11,639 bases of DNA from an uncultured Bacilli bacterium. GTDB lineage: Bacteria; Bacillota_I; Bacilli_A; RF39; UBA660. Below the pieces are notes generated by a model. It was not told where the DNA came from. It did not search any database and saw only the letters and a program-made list of their open reading frames with translations. Positions within the stretch are counted from its first letter, which is position 1; each line of letters starts with the position of its first letter. The stretch lies in assembly GCA_949840855.1 (NCBI GenBank), contig CATKYP010000016.1:1-11639 (forward strand), in the 5' to 3' direction. The position numbers were made by a program, and so were the translations under genes. Positions 1 through 5,797 of the stretch are shown here, one piece after another.

Positions 1-198
1 AAATATAAACAAAAAAAGATTTTAGGATGTAGGATATGGAATTTCGGATAATTATGATAGCTTTTATATGTATGGGTTGAAGTTGTTAACTAGCTGGTAC
101 TTGGTGGAGTAAAAATAAAAAAGAAGAAAAATATAAAAAGCAATAATTTTCACACAAGTTATTATTAAAAATTACAATTTGAAAGTGAGGTTTAAATT
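1..198. other. Left-edge non-coding stretch with possible gene tail
   Basis: No complete gene is visible here. On the plus strand, 26-112 is an open frame ending in TAA. It reads as a plausible protein tail (residues DVGYGISDNY near its start, TSWYLVE at its end) and is visibly richer in G and C than the AT-rich flanks. It is closed upstream by TAG at 23-25, so it could be a decayed or frameshifted 3' remnant of a gene lying outside the window. From 113 to 180 the DNA is A-rich and holds nothing I recognise. AAGTGAGG at 183-190 is the ribosome binding site of the gene starting at 199. Confidence 0.3.
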
Positions 199-402
199 AT
201 GTGGGAAGAATTAGGTATTAGTGGAGGAACAGCAATTATCATTTTAATATCATTATATTTTATAATAAAATGGGCTGTTAAAAATGGGATAAAACAAGCA
301 TATAGAGATATTACAGGAAAAGAAACTGCTGATGATATAAAAACTAATAAAATAATAAAAGAGTTACGACTAGAAGATGAAAAAAAGAAAAAAGAAAAGT
401 AA
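199..402 (+). CDS. Small single-pass membrane protein, unknown function
   Basis: This encodes a 67-residue protein that I do not recognise. Residues about 9-28 (starting GGTAIIILIS) form one hydrophobic segment preceded by a short acidic N-terminus. The rest (from about residue 29) is hydrophilic and strongly charged, ending in a lysine/glutamate tail (DEKKKKEK). The likely topology is an N-terminal anchor with a cytoplasmic basic tail. The ATG start is supported by AAGTGAGG eight bases upstream, and the gene is followed almost at once by a convincing hairpin terminator, so it looks like a short monocistronic unit. Its size and shape would fit a phage- or toxin-like small membrane protein, but nothing specific in the sequence shows this. 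No partner gene is adjacent. Confidence 0.6.
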   Translation: MWEELGISGGTAIIILISLYFIIKWAVKNGIKQAYRDITGKETADDIKTNKIIKELRLEDEKKKKEK

Positions 403-420
403 AAATTACAAGTATACTTT

Positions 421-458
421 AAGATGTAAATAATTTAATATTTATATCTTATTTTTTT
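421..458 (+). terminator. Intrinsic terminator of the small membrane protein gene
   Basis: AAGATGTAAAT (421-431) pairs with ATTTATATCTT (440-450): eleven pairs with one G-U, an eight-base loop, then a run of seven T at 452-458. It lies 18 bases after the stop codon of the preceding gene and is oriented to end its transcript. Confidence 0.7.
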
Positions 459-504
459 ATGTTAAATTATTTACCAAGAGTTTAAGTGAGAACAGCAAAT
501 TACA

Positions 505-588
505 GAGGTCAAAGAATCTAACAAATTGACAGTTCAGCTTTTATTTCTATTATTAATTTAGTTTAAGATAGTGAGGTCAAAGAATCTA
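505..588. repeat. 16-bp direct repeat, 68 bp apart
   Basis: GAGGTCAAAGAATCTA occurs at 505-520 and again exactly at 573-588. Each copy is preceded at a different distance by GTTTAAG (480-486 and 561-567), and each is followed within a few bases by ACAA. The copies lie in a degenerate stretch. They could be footprints of a local duplication or deletion, or of an excised element. Confidence 0.6.
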
Positions 589-634
589 TATAACAAGCTT
601 GATGAAATAATGGTGGAAACAGAAGACTTAAATT

Positions 635-1609
635 CAGGAATATGATGGAAATAATATAAATGAACAATTATTTTTAAATGGATTATTTACTAAGAAATCA
701 TCATCTACTTCATTATCTACAAATACTACAGAAGTACCTACAGATAGTATTAATGAAGTAACATTAATGGATTTATATAATAACTTTTATATTACTATGC
801 GAAAAATATTATTAAATATTAATAATAAAGAAAATAAGGATAAAATATTTGAAAAACAACATCCTATAACAACTATATTTATTATTTTAATGATTATAGC
901 ATCTTTTTGCTTAATTACTATACCACCGATTTTTACTTATGGAGAACCTGCTACCTTACTACTTGCATTATTATTACCATGTATTGCAATTATAGTATTT
1001 CTAATGTCATTAGGTGCAACTCAAACTATTTACGTAAATGGTAGAGCTACACACTCATCTATAGGTACAAAATTATTTGATTTTGTTTGGGGAGGAATGT
1101 TTGGTGGAATCCCTTGGGCATTAATGGTATTACCTGCATTATTGCAAGATTTCACTTATTTAATTGGATATATAATAGGTTTAAGTTGCATAATTGGTAT
1201 GATTATATGTATAAAATACTTGCCCAAAAGAAACCCTTATGGAAATGAAATTTTAGGAAAAATAAGAGGGTTTAGAAAATTTCTTAAAACAGTCGAAAAA
1301 GATAGATTAGAAACAATGGTTATGCAAGACCCTACTTATTTTTATAATATTCTTCCTTTTACTTATGTTTTAGGTATATCAAATAAATATATTAAAAAAT
1401 TTGAAACTATATCTTTACAAGCCCCAGCCTGGTATGATAGCCCTACTGAATTTAATATTGCAACATTTGGAAGCTTTATGAATAATACAATGACGTCAGC
1501 ACAAAACATAATGTCATCAAGTTCATCAAGTGATTCAAGTGATGGAAGTTTTTCTGGCGGAGGATCATCAGGAGGAGGTTCTGGTGGTGGAGGGGGAGGA
1601 TCTTGGTAA
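635..1609 (+). pseudogene. DUF2207-family membrane protein, 5'-truncated remnant
   Basis: This is the C-terminal half of a DUF2207 (YciQ-like) predicted membrane protein. The first ATG, at 767, would give 280 residues. The frame is open back to 635 and reads like protein (for example NEQLFLNGLF), but that extension has no ATG, GTG or TTG. TAA closes it at 629-631, and no Shine-Dalgarno precedes 767. Counting from 767, hydrophobic segments lie near residues 34-58, 62-88, 104-126 and 129-150. Then comes the family's cytosolic-looking part (YGNEILGKIRGF, DPTYFYNILPFTYVLG, TFGSFMN), and a Ser-rich then Gly-rich tail ending GGGGGGSW, which is characteristic of the family. Full-length members also carry a signal peptide and an extracytoplasmic domain, both absent here. 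The function of the family is unknown. I read this as a frameshifted or truncated gene. Expression of the 280-residue form from 767 cannot be excluded. Confidence 0.7.
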
Positions 1610-1643
1610 TATAAATTTATTTATAACTATAATTCACAATCAT

Positions 1644-1692
1644 AAAAATCGAGACAAAAAGTTTTATAACTAAGAGCTCGATTTTTAATAAT
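1644..1692 (+). terminator. Hairpin after the DUF2207-type fragment
   Basis: AAAAATCGAG (1644-1653) is perfectly complementary to CTCGATTTTT (1677-1686). The 23-base loop can itself form AGTT/AACT. The A-run before and T-run after the GC core make it usable as a terminator in both directions. It marks the edge between the decayed left part and the restriction-modification island. Confidence 0.65.
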
Positions 1693-1844
1693 AAAATAAA
1701 TCTTTAGTAAAATTTGCTATTCTAATAGAACTATAACAATGAATGAGAATTCCCTTTTAAATCATATTTAATGAATATTACAAACTTATCATAAATAATA
1801 TTATTATCTTTTTGTATAGAAAGTTAATAATGCAGCTAATTTAT

Positions 1845-1894
1845 TTGTATCTAAATAAAAACTATGATAGAATACCTTCAATGAAGTAGGTGAT
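1845..1894 (+). promoter_or_regulatory. Promoter and RBS of the nuclease operon
   Basis: TTGTAT (1845-1850) and TAGAAT (1868-1873) are separated by 17 bases and match a housekeeping sigma promoter reasonably well. AGGTGAT at 1888-1894 follows, three bases before the ATG at 1898 and with good match to the 16S 3' end. The remaining intergenic DNA (1693-1844) is AT-rich and shows nothing else that I can support. Confidence 0.5.
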
Positions 1895-1897
1895 AAA

Positions 1898-3013
1898 ATG
1901 GCTCATGTCTTTATAGTTGATGAAACAACTTTACCAGTTCATTTACAATATAAATTCGCAGGTACTGGAGCGAAAAACTATAATTGCAGTTATTTAGTTG
2001 ATAATAGTGTTGAAATAAATGCAAACATTGAGAGAGTATTAACAGAAATGATTGCAGATATTTATAGAGTAAAAAAGGAAGATAAAATCCTGTTTTATTT
2101 ACAAAAATCCGCAAAGCACGAAGGTATGTTTTTTGGTAGTTTTAAAGCTATAGAAAATGCATTCTTATGCGAAGATAAATACTTAAATAATAGACTTGAA
2201 AAAAATCTAACATTTAGAGTTTTAATTGAACCTGATGAAGTATATGAACAAGGAATTACTGAAAGGGAATGTCTAGATTCATTAGAAGGAATAACTCATC
2301 CAAGTCAAATGTGTTGGAGTCTTATTTATAGAAAATTAAATGGTAATAGAGGGTGTACCATGATAACAAATTATGAATATGATAAAATTATGGATAAAAT
2401 AAGACTAAAAAACAACAATAAGAAATTATCAGGTAATAACTTTGACTATTATAAAGATGAAAGTAAATTAATAAGTTGTAGTCATCAAGCACAATACAAT
2501 GGAGAAAAACAATCTCTCAATATATTAAACAGATTAGTTTATAAGAAATTAAAAAGAGGTTCATATGAAACACATTTACAAGCCTATATTTTACAAAATA
2601 TTTTTGATATAAATATACTAAAAGTAAATAATGAAAAGATAGTTTGGATAGGAAATGAAGTATCTTGTGGGGTAGGAATGCAAAGTATAGATATTTGCCT
2701 TATCCAAGAAAACGATGAAAAAGCTGATATCATTATTTGTGAATTAAAAGACGAACAACCCAAAGAATATATAAATAATCAATTATTAAAATATATTGAT
2801 TGGATAAAAGATTATATAATACCCCAATATAATAAAAAGGTAATTATACATCCAACAATAATCGCACCACCGCCCAATAAAAAAACAAAAAATATATATC
2901 AACAAATCAAAGAAAATTCATCTAAAATTGAAAAAAATTATATGGTAGAAGAAATTAGATATATATCATTTAAAGAAGAGAACAAAGCAATTATCTTTGA
3001 GGAGGAAAAATAG
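1898..3013 (+). CDS. PUA/EVE-like domain fused to NucS-like PD-(D/E)XK nuclease
   Basis: This 371-residue protein is probably a restriction endonuclease. Residues about 1-170 look like a PUA/EVE/YTH-type fold: FIVDE near the start, a KEDKILFYLQ strand (61-70), GMFFGSFKAI (76-85), then a conserved-looking HPSQMCWSLIYRKL segment (134-147). EVE-type domains read modified bases in DNA or RNA. Residues about 220-310 resemble the catalytic domain of NucS/DUF91 endonucleases: Glu224 (YETHLQAY), Asp265 in QSIDI, Glu282 and Lys284 in the ELK core, and Gln295-x3-Tyr299 (QLLKY). These are the expected metal-binding and structural residues of a PD-(D/E)XK nuclease, and all are present. A charged linker separates the domains. 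The stop overlaps the start of the HNH gene (TAGTG), so the two are co-translated. Options are a modification-dependent nuclease or one half of a two-subunit type II enzyme. The nuclease domain call is firmer than the EVE call. Confidence 0.75.
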   Translation: MAHVFIVDETTLPVHLQYKFAGTGAKNYNCSYLVDNSVEINANIERVLTEMIADIYRVKKEDKILFYLQKSAKHEGMFFGSFKAIENAFLCEDKYLNNRLEKNLTFRVLIEPDEVYEQGITERECLDSLEGITHPSQMCWSLIYRKLNGNRGCTMITNYEYDKIMDKIRLKNNNKKLSGNNFDYYKDESKLISCSHQAQYNGEKQSLNILNRLVYKKLKRGSYETHLQAYILQNIFDINILKVNNEKIVWIGNEVSCGVGMQSIDICLIQENDEKADIIICELKDEQPKEYINNQLLKYIDWIKDYIIPQYNKKVIIHPTIIAPPPNKKTKNIYQQIKENSSKIEKNYMVEEIRYISFKEENKAIIFEEEK

Positions 3014-3642
3014 TGAATCAACCAAAGTTTAAAATAGGATCCAAACCTTATTTATTCATTAAACTTGCCCAACCTGACAATGAAGGCATAAGCAGATGGG
3101 TATCAAAAAAAGAGTTTATTGGTGAATATTCTGATCTTATGTTTAAAAACGGAGCAGATTGGTGTAGAAAGGAAGCAACGATTGCTAAATATTATTATGT
3201 AGAATTTGATAAAGAAATAACACCAGGTAAAGGTATTGATAGAATTAGATTAAATGGTTTCAAAAAAGAAGAAGATAGATTAGGAAGCCAATCAATAAGA
3301 ACAGATATAAAAAATTACTATAAAAGTAAAAGATGCATTATACTAAATACTTCAAAACCAGAAGTAGATCATAAAAATGGTTGGAAGAATGATAAAGCAA
3401 TGGATTTGAAAACGCAAACTTTAGAGGACTTTCAACCATTAAGTAAGGCTGCAAATGATGCAAAAAGGCAGTTCTGCAAAGAATGCAGAAAGACTAATAA
3501 AAGATTTGATGCTAAAAAATTGGGATATCCTATGTCATTTTATAGTGGAAATGAAAATCATCCTGGAAACTCTCAAGGATGTATAGGCTGTTTTTGGTAT
3601 GATCCACTTGAATTTAGAAAACATTTGAAAGAAGACAAATAA
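3013..3642 (+). CDS. HNH-type restriction endonuclease with zinc-finger cysteines
   Basis: This 209-residue protein shows a beta-beta-alpha-metal (HNH) nuclease core in its C-terminal half. The general base is His120 in EVDHKNG. FQPLSKAANDAKR (140-152) supplies the expected Asn148 and nearby Lys151. Two CxxC pairs, Cys155/Cys158 and Cys190/Cys193, probably hold a structural zinc, as in other HNH restriction enzymes. Residues 1-100 have no motif I recognise and may carry target recognition or dimerisation. The start is GTG at 3013, overlapping the TAG of the upstream nuclease by one base, with GGAGG at 3001-3005 in that gene's last codons, so translation is coupled. The methyltransferase genes alongside make a type II restriction enzyme the best reading. 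The cut site cannot be deduced. The end of the gene forms one arm of a terminator shared with the converging methyltransferase. Confidence 0.8.
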   Translation: MNQPKFKIGSKPYLFIKLAQPDNEGISRWVSKKEFIGEYSDLMFKNGADWCRKEATIAKYYYVEFDKEITPGKGIDRIRLNGFKKEEDRLGSQSIRTDIKNYYKSKRCIILNTSKPEVDHKNGWKNDKAMDLKTQTLEDFQPLSKAANDAKRQFCKECRKTNKRFDAKKLGYPMSFYSGNENHPGNSQGCIGCFWYDPLEFRKHLKEDK

Positions 3643-3684
3643 TAATTTATTATAACTTATAAAAATTAAATATTTGTCTTTTTT
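3628..3684. terminator. Bidirectional hairpin between HNH and methyltransferase genes
   Basis: AAAGAAGACAAAT (3628-3640) pairs with ATTTGTCTTTTTT (3672-3684): thirteen pairs including one G-U. The loop of 31 bases contains both stop codons. The left arm is the end of the plus-strand HNH gene and the right arm extends past the minus-strand methyltransferase stop. The T-run at 3679-3684 serves the plus strand. On the minus strand the tail is broken (TCTTCTTTC), so termination there may be weaker. Confidence 0.65.
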
Positions 3685-4469
3685 GTTTTTTGGAAAATTA
3701 AGATATATTCATGACTAAAGACATAAAAACCGCCAAGCAACGATCTATATTTCCAAATAGACTTATTGTTCTGTTTAGCTTTAGTTTCACTAATATTTTT
3801 AACAACTATTGACTTTAATAAAAAATTCTTAGCTAACATTAATTGTGTAACATATGAATTAAGAGGTATCCATTCTCCGTTTTTATAAATATCACCAATA
3901 ACAATTCCAAGATATCTGTCGCACTCTAAATATTTAGTAGTATTATCGATAACTTTAGAAAAACCATTAATAAATTCATCAAGTGTAGTACAATTAGCTA
4001 AATTTCCTTCTAAGTTATTGAATTTGATTATATCCCAATATGGCGGATGATATATTATTAACTGAACCTTATCAATATTATTTTTCTGCAAAATCTCATC
4101 TAGATTGACAACTGCACTATTTGAATTAATAAATTCCAGTTTTGAAGTACCTAGTTCTGTAGTTGATCTTTCTTTAGCAATTTCTAAAATATTTTTATCA
4201 ATATCTATTCCAATCGCATTCCTATTAAGTTTTCTACACTCTATTAAAGTAGTACCACTACCAACAAAAGCATCTAAAATCCAATCATTTTCCTTAGTAT
4301 ATCTTTTTATTAATTGATTAGGAATTTGTGGTATAAAGTTCCCATGATAGTCACCTAAATGATTACCTGAGTTATCCCTTTTATCTATAATCCAAAGACT
4401 ATCAGTAATAATATCATCATAATCTTTCCAATTTTTCATATCAATATCATTAATCTTTTTTTTGTTCAC
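3666..4469 (-). CDS. Site-specific amino-methyltransferase (N6-A or N4-C), HPPYW type
   Basis: This 267-residue DNA methyltransferase transfers a methyl group from S-adenosylmethionine to an exocyclic amino group. The SAM-binding motif I is LDAFVGSGTT (65-74), followed by acidic Asp89 in GIDID. Motif X-like FIPQIPNQLI (45-54) precedes it. The catalytic motif IV is HPPYW (141-145), where DPPY, NPPY or SPPY is usual. The order X-I-IV is that of the gamma class, although the X-I segment itself looks like beta-class enzymes. Residues from about 160 onward probably hold target recognition. The start is GTG (4467-4469), chosen because AAGGTGAT lies at the right distance (4482-4475) and no ATG precedes it in frame. 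It converges on the HNH gene and diverges from the D12 methylase, and should protect one strand of the site cut by the neighbouring nuclease. The target base is uncertain. Confidence 0.85.
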   Translation of the reverse strand: MNKKKINDIDMKNWKDYDDIITDSLWIIDKRDNSGNHLGDYHGNFIPQIPNQLIKRYTKENDWILDAFVGSGTTLIECRKLNRNAIGIDIDKNILEIAKERSTTELGTSKLEFINSNSAVVNLDEILQKNNIDKVQLIIYHPPYWDIIKFNNLEGNLANCTTLDEFINGFSKVIDNTTKYLECDRYLGIVIGDIYKNGEWIPLNSYVTQLMLAKNFLLKSIVVKNISETKAKQNNKSIWKYRSLLGGFYVFSHEYILIFQKTKKTNI

Positions 4470-4474
4470 AGTAT

Positions 4475-4496
4475 ATCACCTTCTGAAATTATAACA
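4475..4496 (-). promoter_or_regulatory. Extended -10 promoter and RBS of the minus-strand methyltransferase
   Basis: Read on the minus strand, TGTTATAAT (4496-4488) is a perfect extended -10 element. Any -35 (TTTATA near 4516-4511) is weak. The predicted transcription start, near 4481, falls within the ribosome binding site AAGGTGAT (4482-4475), giving a leader of only about 12 bases before the GTG start. Confidence 0.55.
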
Positions 4497-4543
4497 CAAA
4501 ATGATTTATATATAAATATTACAAATTATATCAAAACATATTA

Positions 4544-4565
4544 TGTTATAATAAAAAAGGAGGAG
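4544..4565 (+). promoter_or_regulatory. Extended -10 promoter and RBS of the D12 methyltransferase
   Basis: TGTTATAAT (4544-4552) is identical to the extended -10 on the opposite strand 48 bases away. No good -35 is visible. The predicted start point is near 4559, exactly where GGAGGAG (4559-4565) begins, so the leader would be about 11 bases long. Confidence 0.55.
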
Positions 4566-4569
4566 TAAT

Positions 4570-5619
4570 ATGAACTATATAGGATCAAAAACTTCAATAC
4601 TTAAGTATATTGACGAAACAATAGAAGACTTTATAAAACCAGAGACAAATGATTTACTATTTTGTGATATTTTTGCAGGAACAAGTGCAGTTGGTAAATA
4701 CTTTAAAAAGAAGGGATATAGTATAATTTCTAATGATATCCAATACTATAGCTATATAACAGCGAAGCACTTTATAAAAAATAATAATGATTTAGATTTT
4801 GAAAAATTAAAAGAAAAAAATATAGAGCCATTTGAATACCTAAATAAAATAGAACCTAAAAAAGGCTTTATATATAATAACTATTCATTAGAAGGAACAA
4901 CAGGAGATGAATTTGAAAGACAGTATTTTAGTGCAGAAAATGCCAAAAAGATAGATGCTATAAGAGTACAAATAGAATTTTGGAAAAATAAAAAAATAAT
5001 CAATGAAAAAGAATATTATTTTCTAATAGCAAGTCTAATAGAGTCCGCTGATAAAGTTGCTAATACTGCTTCAGTTTATGAAGCATTTCTTAAAAAAATG
5101 AAAAAATCTGCTAGCAATAATTTAGAATTAAAACCTGTAGAAATAATAATAAATAAAAAATGTAAAAAATTAGAGGTATATAATGAAGATAGTAACATTT
5201 TGGTTAACAAAATAAAGGGAGATATTTTATATATGGATCCACCATATAATACAAGAAAGTATGATACTAATTATCATATGTTAGAAACAATAGCTTTATA
5301 TGATAATCCAGAGATAAAAGGAAAAACAGGAATAAGAACAGAACAAATAAAAAGATCAAAATATTGTATAAAAAAAGAAGCAATAAATGTTCTAGAAGAA
5401 TTAATCAAAAATGCTAAGTTTAAATATCTTTTATTAAGCTATAATGATGAAGGAATAATCTCATTAAAAGAAATAGAAACAATAATGATAAAGTATGGAA
5501 GATACAAATTATATGAAAAAGAACATAAAAGATATAAAGCTGATAAAAAAAGAACATATTTGAAAAATACAACAATAGAATATATACATTGCCTTGAAAA
5601 ATTAAATGATGATAGATAA
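4570..5619 (+). CDS. D12-class adenine-specific DNA methyltransferase
   Basis: This 349-residue enzyme belongs to the Dam-like D12 family (alpha class, N6-adenine). Motif X is NYIGSK (2-7). Motif I is FCDIFAGTSAVG (31-42), with the SAM-ribose-binding acid likely Asp56 in SNDIQ. The catalytic motif IV is DPPYNTRKY (223-231), the form seen in restriction-associated members. Between I and IV lies a long insert (about 70-215) that carries target recognition in this class, including a helical ESADKVANTASVYEAFLKK stretch that is typical of the branch. The ATG start has a strong GGAGGAG four bases upstream. It is divergent from the second methyltransferase and, together with it, probably modifies the two strands of an asymmetric site. 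The recognition sequence is unknown. No obvious plus-strand terminator follows, so some transcription may continue towards prfB. Confidence 0.88.
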   Translation: MNYIGSKTSILKYIDETIEDFIKPETNDLLFCDIFAGTSAVGKYFKKKGYSIISNDIQYYSYITAKHFIKNNNDLDFEKLKEKNIEPFEYLNKIEPKKGFIYNNYSLEGTTGDEFERQYFSAENAKKIDAIRVQIEFWKNKKIINEKEYYFLIASLIESADKVANTASVYEAFLKKMKKSASNNLELKPVEIIINKKCKKLEVYNEDSNILVNKIKGDILYMDPPYNTRKYDTNYHMLETIALYDNPEIKGKTGIRTEQIKRSKYCIKKEAINVLEELIKNAKFKYLLLSYNDEGIISLKEIETIMIKYGRYKLYEKEHKRYKADKKRTYLKNTTIEYIHCLEKLNDDR

Positions 5620-5636
5620 ATTGATAAAATAAAAAC

Positions 5637-5659
5637 AAAAAAAGGAGCATAATTGCTCC
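5637..5659 (-). terminator. Minus-strand intrinsic terminator
   Basis: GGAGCA and TGCTCC form a six-pair GC-containing stem with a four-base loop, followed on the minus strand by seven T. On the plus strand the same stem is preceded by A and followed by AATCTA, so it would not work well for the D12 methyltransferase transcript. Confidence 0.7.
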
Positions 5660-5704
5660 AATCTATATACAGAGGATCTTCACACTACATAGTGAACCTT
5701 CCTC
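5637..5704 (-). ncRNA. Candidate small structured RNA on the minus strand
   Basis: On the minus strand a hairpin with a purine internal loop (GAGGA and TTCAC on one side, GTGAA and TCCTC on the other; outer limits 5704-5672) is followed after 12 bases by GGAGCA-ATTA-TGCTCC (5659-5644). A run of seven T comes next (5643-5637). The last part is a textbook intrinsic terminator. A TATTAT at 5716-5711 would place the RNA start at the base of the first hairpin, giving an RNA of about 68 bases. The -35 is poor (TGTATA, 5739-5734). I cannot match it to a known RNA family. It could also be only a terminator for antisense transcription. Confidence 0.4.
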
Positions 5705-5733
5705 ACTAATATAATATGTAAAGAACAAAAAAA

Positions 5734-5775
5734 TATACACAAAAATGTTTAAAATAAAAAAACAATGTGTATAAT
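5734..5775 (+). promoter_or_regulatory. prfB promoter within a palindrome
   Basis: TATAAT (5770-5775) with TTTAAA (5748-5753) 16 bases upstream is the best promoter for prfB, with a start near 5782. TATACACA (5734-5741) and TGTGTATA (5766-5773) form an 8-bp inverted repeat. Its right arm overlaps the -10 box, and its left arm overlaps the possible -35 of the minus-strand RNA. This could be an operator or an accidental palindrome in AT-rich DNA. Confidence 0.4.
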
Positions 5776-5797
5776 AAGATTAGAAAGTTGGGATAAA

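Larger units (their letters stand above)
403..634. other. Gene-poor, probably degenerate stretch
   Basis: There is no intact gene between the small membrane protein and the DUF2207-type fragment. After the terminator the DNA contains a 16-bp direct repeat (505-520 and 573-588) and short open runs. One is a plus-strand frame from 562 to a TGA at 643-645 (it includes LYNKLDEIMVETEDLNSG). It sits directly before the DUF2207-type frame but one phase off. It may be the preceding part of the same gene after a frameshift, which would make this region decayed coding sequence. That reading is inference from frame continuity and amino-acid plausibility. Confidence 0.35.

Noticed and set aside
480..600. 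CRISPR-like array from the repeated 16-mer
   Set aside because: There are only two copies, the repeat is too short, the spacing is irregular, and no cas gene is nearby.
1911..2114. Minus-strand 67-codon frame opposite the first nuclease
   Set aside because: It lies inside a gene with clear nuclease motifs and has no ribosome binding site or recognisable domain.
4105..4317. Plus-strand 70-codon frame opposite the minus-strand methyltransferase
   Set aside because: It mirrors the methyltransferase motif I region and has no independent support.
1898..5619. Insertion sequence or integrase carrying the restriction-modification island
   Set aside because: No transposase, recombinase or terminal inverted repeats are visible. 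Mobility is only suggested by gene content and the decayed neighbour.
5672..5704. Known riboswitch or T-box leader upstream of prfB
   Set aside because: The hairpin lies upstream of the likely prfB promoter, is better formed on the minus strand, and lacks the conserved sequence motifs of any riboswitch class I know.
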